Shown here: positions 58,179 to 64,000 of the stretch, one piece after another | Layout of the letters: every line of letters starts with the position of its first letter | Numbering within the stretch: position 1 is the first letter of the stretch | Origin: an uncultured Porticoccus sp. | Lineage (GTDB): Bacteria; Pseudomonadota; Gammaproteobacteria; Pseudomonadales; Porticoccaceae | Assembly: GCF_913061305.1 (NCBI RefSeq) | Contig: NZ_CAJXST010000005.1 | Span: forward strand, 186,001 to 250,000 | DNA: 64,000 nucleotides | Direction of reading: 5' to 3' | The notes under the pieces: model-generated | Databases searched by the model: none | Seen by the model: the letters and a program-made list of their open reading frames with translations, nothing else | What the model was told of the DNA's origin: nothing | Program-made: the position numbers and the translations under genes

Positions 58179-58795
58179 TGGAACATTATCTGGGTCTTCT
58201 GATACGGGCGATATTTATCGAGAATATGGCCCTGGCTTTTTTCCTTGGTATGTGTACGTTTATCGCCATTTCGAAAAAGGTCGAAGCCGCTATTGGTCTT
58301 GGCATAGCGGTCATTGTGGTGTTGACGATCACCGTGCCGGTTAACAATATTATCTACACAGCCCTTCTTGCTGAAGGCGCGCTCGCCTGGACAGGCATTG
58401 AGGCGTTGGCCAATGTAGACCTGAGCTTTCTGGGTTTGCTGAGCTATATTGGTGTGATTGCCGCCATCGTTCAGATTATGGAGATGTTTCTGGACAAGTA
58501 TGTTCCGGCCCTCTACAACGCATTGGGCGTGTTCCTGCCATTGATTACCGTGAATTGTGCCATTTTGGGTGCTGCATTATTCATGGTGGAGCGCGACTAT
58601 AATCTGGCTGAAAGTGCTGTATACGGGTTTGGTGCCGGTACTGGCTGGGCGCTTGCGATTGTGGCCCTGGCAGGCATTCGGGAAAAGCTTAAATACAGCG
58701 ATGTCCCGGAGGGTCTACGTGGCCTGGGCATTACATTTATCACGGTTGGCCTGATGTCGTTGGGCTTTATGTCCTTCGGCGGCATATCCCTGTAA
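58178..58795 (+). CDS. nqrE: Na+-NQR subunit E
   Basis: NqrE is the partner of NqrD, a 205-residue six-helix membrane protein. It begins [28 protein letters not shown], with a cysteine in the first helix, and [20 protein letters not shown] contains the second. These complete the intramembrane Fe-S site with NqrD. A one-base overlap with nqrD indicates coupling. Confidence 0.96.
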   Translation: MEHYLGLLIRAIFIENMALAFFLGMCTFIAISKKVEAAIGLGIAVIVVLTITVPVNNIIYTALLAEGALAWTGIEALANVDLSFLGLLSYIGVIAAIVQIMEMFLDKYVPALYNALGVFLPLITVNCAILGAALFMVERDYNLAESAVYGFGAGTGWALAIVALAGIREKLKYSDVPEGLRGLGITFITVGLMSLGFMSFGGISL

Positions 58796-58816
58796 TCGGC
58801 GAAGAGAGGATAGATA

Positions 58817-60040
58817 ATGAATCTGGAAATCATACTCGGCGTCGTCATGTTTACCGTTGTCGTGCTGGCATTGGTGGCCTTCATCCTGGCAGCGAGATCA
58901 CAGTTGGTCAGTTCCGGTGACGTGACCATTGATATCAATGGTGAGAAGAAAATTACCGTAGCTGCTGGTAACAAGCTTTTGCAAACTCTGTCCAACGCTG
59001 GACTTTTCCTGCCCTCCGCCTGCGGTGGTGGTGGCACATGCGCCCAATGTAAATGTATTGTCCTCGATGGTGGCGGTGCCATGCTGCCAACCGAAGAGTC
59101 ACACTTTACCCGCCGTGAAGCTAAAGAGGGCTGGCGTCTTTCCTGTCAAACGCCGGTTAAACAGGATATGCGGGTAGAGGTCCCCGAGGATGTCTTTGGG
59201 GTCAAGCAGTGGGAGTGCACGGTTGACAGCAATCCGAATGTGGCTACTTTCATCAAAGAACTGACGTTGCGTTTGCCTGAGGGTGAGAACGTCAACTTCC
59301 GAGCCGGTGGTTATGTCCAGCTCGAATGCCCTCCCCACCATGTCAAATACAAAGATTTTGATATTGAACCCGAATACCGGGCGGATTGGGAACGATTTGG
59401 GTTTTTCGATCTGGAATCAAAAGTGGATGAAACCGTTATCCGCGCCTACTCCATGGCCAATTACCCGGAAGAGCGGGGTGTGGTGAAGTTCAATATTCGC
59501 TGTGCGACACCACCGCCCGGATCCAAAGGCATTCCCCCGGGTCAGATGTCCTCTTACACCTTTAGCCTGAAACCCGGCGATACAATTAAGGTGTACGGCC
59601 CATTTGGCGAATTCTTTGCCAAGGACACCAATGCGGAAATGGTGTTTGTCGGTGGTGGTGCCGGTATGGCGCCCATGCGCTCGCACATCTTTGACCAGCT
59701 TCGCCGGATAAAAACTGATCGCAAGATAACGTTCTGGTATGGCGCTCGCAGCCTCAAGGAGTGTTTCTACAGCGAGGAATATGACGAACTGGCTGAGCAA
59801 AATCCCAACTTTGAGTGGCATTTGGCCCTTTCGGATCCACAGCCCGAAGATAACTGGGAAGGGCTCACTGGCTTTATTCACCAGGTGCTTTATGAAAACT
59901 ATCTAAAGGACCATCCTGCCCCGGAAGATTGTGAGTATTACATGTGTGGTCCACCCATGATGAATGCCGCGATGATTAAAATGTTGGTTGACCTCGGTGT
60001 AGAGAAAGACAATATCCTTCTTGATGACTTTGGTGGTTAA
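58817..60040 (+). CDS. nqrF: Na+-NQR subunit F (NADH input)
   Basis: NqrF accepts electrons from NADH. The 407-residue protein has one N-terminal helix, a plant-type [2Fe-2S] ferredoxin domain with ligands C69, C75, C78 and C110, and a ferredoxin-NADP reductase module with [11 protein letters not shown] (FAD) and [13 protein letters not shown] (NADH). It ends [17 protein letters not shown] and DDFGG. The ATG of apbE overlaps its stop. Confidence 0.97.
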   Translation: MNLEIILGVVMFTVVVLALVAFILAARSQLVSSGDVTIDINGEKKITVAAGNKLLQTLSNAGLFLPSACGGGGTCAQCKCIVLDGGGAMLPTEESHFTRREAKEGWRLSCQTPVKQDMRVEVPEDVFGVKQWECTVDSNPNVATFIKELTLRLPEGENVNFRAGGYVQLECPPHHVKYKDFDIEPEYRADWERFGFFDLESKVDETVIRAYSMANYPEERGVVKFNIRCATPPPGSKGIPPGQMSSYTFSLKPGDTIKVYGPFGEFFAKDTNAEMVFVGGGAGMAPMRSHIFDQLRRIKTDRKITFWYGARSLKECFYSEEYDELAEQNPNFEWHLALSDPQPEDNWEGLTGFIHQVLYENYLKDHPAPEDCEYYMCGPPMMNAAMIKMLVDLGVEKDNILLDDFGG

Positions 60041-61086
60041 TGAATCATTTGATCAACCGACTAAAAATAAAAGCGGGGCCTATGGCCTCGTTTTTATTTG
60101 TCGCTGCAATGGTTTTTCTGTTGTCTGCCTGCGATCGACAGTCTCAGTTGGTGTTCGACGGTCGGACGATGGGCACTACCTATCAGATCAAATTGGTGCC
60201 GGGTGAGCAATCAGTCAGTGACGGCCTTGGACAAAGAATTCAATCCAGATTGGACAGTCTGAACCAGACCTTCACGACCTATCAGCAGGATTCAGAATTG
60301 ATGTTGTTGAATCGCGCACCAGTGGATCAGATTTATGCAGTTTCGTCAGATATGTCAAAGGTGTTGAAAACTGCCAAGGAAGTACATCAATTGACGTCCG
60401 GGGCATTTGATCCCACCGTGGGTGCATTGGTAAATCTATGGGGGTTTGGTCCGGATAACACAGGCGACCGGATTCCTTCGGAAGCAGATATAGCCGCTGA
60501 ACTGGCATTGGTGGGTTTCAATAAGCTGCAGATCACCCCGGATGGTGCCAACATTATTAGATCCAGCGATATTGCGCTGGATATGTCTGCGGTTGCCAAG
60601 GGCTACGCAGTTGATGCTGTTGCAGAATTACTGGAGGGAGAGGGGTTTAACAATTATCTGGTTGAGGTGGGTGGTGAGCTTCGCCTAAACGGTTTAAAAG
60701 CGAACAAGGATCCCTGGCGTATTGCCATTGAAGCGCCTTCCCTTGAAAGGGGATTGGTTCAGAAAGTCCTGATTCCCGGAGACGTCGCAGTGGCAACCTC
60801 TGGAGATTATCGCAATTATTTTGAAAAAGACGGCAAGCGCTATTCGCATACCATAGACCCGCGCACCGGTTATCCACTCGACCATCAACTGGCTTCTGTT
60901 ACGATTATTGCTGAAACGGCAGTTTTTGCGGATGCTCTGGCCACCGGATTTATGGTGCTGGGTGCTGATGCCAGTCTTAAAGTGGCTGAAAAAAATAAAC
61001 TGGCGGTTTATTTGTTGGTCAAAGAGGGAGATGCTTTTAAAGGCTACTATTCATCTGCCTTTGCCCCTTATCTGTCCGGAGACTAG
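60040..61086 (+). CDS. apbE: FAD:protein FMN transferase ApbE
   Basis: ApbE transfers FMN from FAD to threonines of NqrB and NqrC. The 348-residue protein is a lipoprotein (lipobox LLSAC near residue 31) facing the periplasm. MGTTYQIKL, GAFDPTVGALVNLWGFG, DMSAVAKGYAVDAVAE and HTIDPRTGYPLDHQLASVTII are the family motifs, with the metal-binding aspartate/threonine near the end. Its place in the operon matches its role in maturing the complex. Confidence 0.96.
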   Translation: MNHLINRLKIKAGPMASFLFVAAMVFLLSACDRQSQLVFDGRTMGTTYQIKLVPGEQSVSDGLGQRIQSRLDSLNQTFTTYQQDSELMLLNRAPVDQIYAVSSDMSKVLKTAKEVHQLTSGAFDPTVGALVNLWGFGPDNTGDRIPSEADIAAELALVGFNKLQITPDGANIIRSSDIALDMSAVAKGYAVDAVAELLEGEGFNNYLVEVGGELRLNGLKANKDPWRIAIEAPSLERGLVQKVLIPGDVAVATSGDYRNYFEKDGKRYSHTIDPRTGYPLDHQLASVTIIAETAVFADALATGFMVLGADASLKVAEKNKLAVYLLVKEGDAFKGYYSSAFAPYLSGD

Positions 61087-61335
61087 ATGATGTTGGAGTT
61101 TGTGCTGGTATTTATGGTGCTGATGCTGATCATTGCAGCCATGGCTGTTGGTGTGATGATGGGAAGAAAGCCATTAAAGGGATCCTGTGGCGGTGTTGGT
61201 GCTGCGTTGGGTGAAAAAAACTACAACTGTGACATCTGTGGGGATGATCCCAATAAATGCGATGAGATAAGCCAGGCCGATTCGGGTGGTGAAGGTCCGC
61301 GCAGTGATTTAGCCTACGACGCCACCAGACGATAA
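61087..61335 (+). CDS. nqrM: NqrM, Na+-NQR maturation factor
   Basis: This 82-residue protein has one N-terminal helix and four conserved cysteines (C34, C48, C51, C58), the DUF539/NqrM pattern. In Vibrio NqrM is needed to deliver iron to the NqrD/E site. It starts directly after the apbE stop, with ATG at 61087 or 61090. It closes the operon; no clear terminator follows before the convergent mltD. Confidence 0.94.
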   Translation: MMLEFVLVFMVLMLIIAAMAVGVMMGRKPLKGSCGGVGAALGEKNYNCDICGDDPNKCDEISQADSGGEGPRSDLAYDATRR

Positions 61336-61368
61336 GAACACTTTTTTATTAGCGTTTGCGGTAGAGGG

Positions 61369-62931
61369 TCAAATACGCAAGGGATTAATAAATAAAGTCA
61401 GCTGTTGCCCCGGTTTGAGATAATTCTCAGGATTCAGCTTATTCCAGCTCAGAATATCGTCAATTTTCAGGTCAAACTTGCTGGCGATGCGGTATAGCGA
61501 GTCGCCCCGGCGAACCTGATAATTGACCTTTTTCTCTTTTGTTGTCGCCGTTGCTGAGCCTGAACCTGCTTTCACATTAAGTAGTTGTCCAGGCCTTAAG
61601 GGTGCATTGATATCCAGCTGACTCCATGTTGCGATATCCTGAACACTGACCTCATGTTCCCTGGCAATCCGCCAAAGCGTATCCCCGGCTTCCACGCGAT
61701 ATGAGACTAGAGAGACCGTCTGTGGATGGTGATCGAGGCCCGTACCGGGAATCTTCAGGCGCTGGCCAATTTTGAGTAAATCCCCCTGCAGACCATTCTG
61801 AACGCGTAACTGACGAATACCGACTCTATGTTTAGCCGCAATGCCTGACAGGGTATCTCCGGACCTGACTTGATACTCCTTGATCGGTGCCCACTGAGCG
61901 ACTGGTGTATTGTTTAGTACCAGTTTGAATCCTTCTATGCTCTCTACCGGAAGGACAATCCGGTGGGGACCTTCAGGATGGGTGACCCAGCGGCTGTAGC
62001 CGGCATTGAGCTTATGCAGTGTGCCGCTGTCAATGCTGGCCATTTCCGCAGCTTTAACCAGATCGAGTTGTTCTGGTAAATCGACGACCTCAAAGTAGGG
62101 CGAGTCCGGAATCGAAGGCAACACGATGCCGTGGGATGCGGGGTCTGCAACTACCCGGGATATCGCCAGCAATTGCGGTACATAGGCCCTGGTTTCACGG
62201 GGCAATTTCAGTGACCAGAAATCCGTTGGTTTGCCGTCGCGCTTGTTGCGCTCAATGGCTCTTCTGACCGTGCCTTCACCACTGTTGTAGGCCGCCAAAG
62301 CCAATAACCAGTCGCCTTCAAAATAGTTGTTCAGGTATGTCAGGTAACTGATCGCCGCTTCGGTTGCCGCCAGTGGATCACGGCGTCCGTCGTACCACCA
62401 GTCCTGTTTGAGTCCGAATCGATCGCCAGTCATCGGGATGAACTGCCAGAGTCCAGATGCCTGGCTGCCAGAGTGGGCAAAAGGATCGTAGGCGCTTTCA
62501 ACCACCGGCAGCAGTGTCAACTCCAGGGGCAGCTTGTTGTGTTCCAGCGCCTCAACAATATGGTAGAGATACAGCTCGCTGCGGCTCATGACGCGGTCAA
62601 TATAGCTCTGGTTATTGCTGAACCACTCGACCTGTTTAGCGATGCGGGGGTCATTGTAGTGCCCTTGCAGGGTCATGCCATCGCGCACTCGGTGCCACAG
62701 GTCATCGGGAGTGCTGGGCATGGGGTTGACCGGTTCGGTTTTGTCAGTATTTTTTCCGGAGAAGATGATCCACCGTTTTTCCCGAGGCACAGCGGCAAGC
62801 TGTGTATTGGTCTTCTTCACTTTGCTGGGGTGGGTGGTTGCGCTATGCGGGGCATTGTGACTTGACTGTTGCGCGCAACCGGATATTAAGGCAATAAAAA
62901 CAATAAGATACGATCGAAAAAAAGTCTGCAT
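61369..62931 (-). CDS. mltD: Membrane-bound lytic transglycosylase D with three LysM domains
   Basis: The 520-residue lipoprotein (lipobox LISGC, cysteine at residue 19) has a lysozyme-like domain with the catalytic glutamate in LLPVVESAYDPFAHSGSQASGLWQFIPMTG and AYNSGEGTVRRAI. Three LysM domains follow at about 340-385 (YQVRSGDTLSGIA), 400-445 (YRVEAGDTLWRIA) and 470-515 (YQVRRGDSLYRIA). It cuts peptidoglycan at the outer membrane. gloB lies upstream on the same strand with a 166-base gap. Confidence 0.95.
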   Translation of the reverse strand: MQTFFRSYLIVFIALISGCAQQSSHNAPHSATTHPSKVKKTNTQLAAVPREKRWIIFSGKNTDKTEPVNPMPSTPDDLWHRVRDGMTLQGHYNDPRIAKQVEWFSNNQSYIDRVMSRSELYLYHIVEALEHNKLPLELTLLPVVESAYDPFAHSGSQASGLWQFIPMTGDRFGLKQDWWYDGRRDPLAATEAAISYLTYLNNYFEGDWLLALAAYNSGEGTVRRAIERNKRDGKPTDFWSLKLPRETRAYVPQLLAISRVVADPASHGIVLPSIPDSPYFEVVDLPEQLDLVKAAEMASIDSGTLHKLNAGYSRWVTHPEGPHRIVLPVESIEGFKLVLNNTPVAQWAPIKEYQVRSGDTLSGIAAKHRVGIRQLRVQNGLQGDLLKIGQRLKIPGTGLDHHPQTVSLVSYRVEAGDTLWRIAREHEVSVQDIATWSQLDINAPLRPGQLLNVKAGSGSATATTKEKKVNYQVRRGDSLYRIASKFDLKIDDILSWNKLNPENYLKPGQQLTLFINPLRI

Positions 62932-63097
62932 GGTATTGTGTTCTTTTTGCCAGCATCAGCTTAAGGATTCTAACTACCTGCGGCATCAAGATCAATTTAT
63001 CTCTGATACTTCGGGGCTGTGTTGTGAACACACGCCCAGTTTGGTATGCCGGGCGCTATTCAGCGGGCATTGAGCCGAGCGGTGGCGAAGAACCGGA

Positions 63098-63865
63098 CTA
63101 AAACTGATCCTTCCAGTGGCGAATGGCGGCGAATACCTCTTCAACGGTTGCTCCGGAAGGCAGTCCCCTGGCGCTGGCCGCCTGCCTCACGGGAGCCTGG
63201 GTTACGCGCAGGAAGGGGTTGGTTGCCAGCTCTTCTGCCAAACTCGAAGGGACCGTGGCCTGTGCCTCATTGCGCAGCTGAATGACCTGTTTTAAGCGCT
63301 CCTGCACCGCACGATTTTCCGGCTCCACAGCCTGGGCAAATAACAGGTTGGCCTTGGTGTATTCATGGGCACAATAGATTTTCGTTTCCGGCGGCAAGGC
63401 GGCAAGCCGCGACAGTGATCGCCACATTTGTTCGGGTGAGCCTTCAAATAGTCGGCCGCAGCCCCCTGCAAACAGGGTGTCCCCACAAAATACCAATGGG
63501 GTTTCTGCCTCAAAAAAAGCAATGTGATCCAGGGTGTGGCCCGGTACGCCAAGCACCTTAAAGTGGGTGTCGTCGAGAGTAAGCTGATCGCCATCGACCA
63601 GGCTGTGCGTTGTCTGGTGTATGTCCGGTGGCCCATAGACCGGAACTGCCGTATGGTGAAGCAGTAAATCGACTCCACCCACGTGATCGGGATGATGGTG
63701 CGTGATCAGAATACCCGATAGATCCAGGTCAAAATTCGTCAGTGCCTGCAGAACCGGTTCCGCGGCTCCCGGGTCCACGACAAAGGCCAACCGACTACCG
63801 GGTTGATGAAATAGCCATAGATAGTTGTCCGAAAATGCAGGCAACCTGTGCACGATAAGAGGCAT
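63098..63865 (-). CDS. gloB: Hydroxyacylglutathione hydrolase (glyoxalase II)
   Basis: This enzyme hydrolyses S-lactoylglutathione in methylglyoxal detoxification. It is a 255-residue metallo-beta-lactamase fold protein with the binuclear metal motif THHHPDHVGG (H56, H58, D60, H61) and FCGDTLFAGGCGRLFEGSPEQM supplying further ligands. YCAHEYTKANL gives the third histidine, and the C-terminal substrate domain is present. The gloB-mltD order is common in gammaproteobacteria. Confidence 0.96.
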   Translation of the reverse strand: MPLIVHRLPAFSDNYLWLFHQPGSRLAFVVDPGAAEPVLQALTNFDLDLSGILITHHHPDHVGGVDLLLHHTAVPVYGPPDIHQTTHSLVDGDQLTLDDTHFKVLGVPGHTLDHIAFFEAETPLVFCGDTLFAGGCGRLFEGSPEQMWRSLSRLAALPPETKIYCAHEYTKANLLFAQAVEPENRAVQERLKQVIQLRNEAQATVPSSLAEELATNPFLRVTQAPVRQAASARGLPSGATVEEVFAAIRHWKDQF

Positions 63866-63944
63866 GATAGGTTCCAGTGGTTTTAAAAAGTGATCTTTCC
63901 CATAATAACCAACTTCTTCCTGTGGGTGAAAACCGGAAATCAGA

Positions 63945-64000
63945 ATGAAACGGTATAACTGGTTGTTATCAGCAAGGGAGTTTCTAGAGCAGCGGCATGT
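63945..64000 (+). CDS. Start of a divergent open frame, cut by the window edge
   Basis: ATG at 63945 opens 18 codons (MKRYNWLLSAREFLEQRH) running off the right edge. GGAA lies a few bases upstream. A SAM-dependent methyltransferase often diverges from gloB in related genomes, and this could be its start, but too little is visible to decide. Confidence 0.35.
   Translation, partial: MKRYNWLLSAREFLEQRH

Overview
This window is a stretch of gammaproteobacterial chromosome. Gene content and order point to a Pseudomonadales/Cellvibrionales-type, probably marine, bacterium. The block topA - lexA - LOG protein - nagZ - methylthioinosine phosphorylase - csiV/mfd - long-form GAPDH - nqrABCDEF - apbE - nqrM resembles the Pseudomonas aeruginosa arrangement as I remember it. 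The Na+-pumping NADH:quinone reductase and the 180-kDa glutamate dehydrogenase fit the same picture. Most of the window is tightly packed housekeeping DNA. I see no rRNA, tRNA, CRISPR array, prophage or biosynthetic cluster.

Layout. 1-3.7 kb: the 5' part of ilvD, a probable gene remnant, and a divergent fpr / finR-type LysR pair. 3.7-8.2 kb: the only clearly accessory stretch. It holds a decayed phnC-like ATPase gene, an IS3-family orfA fragment, a long-form selO, the C-terminal stub of a P4-type integrase and a stand-alone protein of three helicase-associated (HA) repeats. It is AT-richer and gene-poor and looks like the eroded remains of inserted DNA. 8.6-14.4 kb: nadK, a GlpG-like rhomboid, then yeaC (DUF1315) - DUF2797 - pepN ending at a strong terminator. 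14.4-22.5 kb (minus strand): an orphan ParA ATPase and the six-gene MoxR - DUF58 - DUF4381 - BatA - BatB/C fusion - BatD operon. 22.7-32.2 kb: gdhB, rmf (minus), rlmKL - glutaredoxin-like gene - SulP transporter.

32.3-38.4 kb (mostly minus strand): a compact DUF3365 heme protein - DmeF-type CDF exporter - CigR/RcnB-like operon that looks like a periplasmic metal-handling unit; slt - tatD; a universal stress protein; and a small membrane protein. 38.5-43.6 kb: topA, two small conserved genes, lexA with tandem SOS boxes, and a LOG-family protein. 44.3-53.9 kb: nagZ - mscS - mtnP, csiV and mfd (minus), a lipoprotein gene, and the long GAPDH. 54.2-61.3 kb: the complete nqrABCDEF-apbE-nqrM operon; ApbE attaches FMN to NqrB and NqrC, and NqrM assists iron delivery. 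61.4-64 kb: mltD and gloB (minus), and the start of a divergent open frame cut by the window edge.

I did not find a convincing new multi-gene system. The items most worth a second look are the DUF3365-DmeF-CigR operon, the eroded island with the HA-repeat protein and plant/fungal-like SelO, the 5'-UTR hairpins before yeaC and rmf, and the orphan ParA with a perfect DnaA box upstream.
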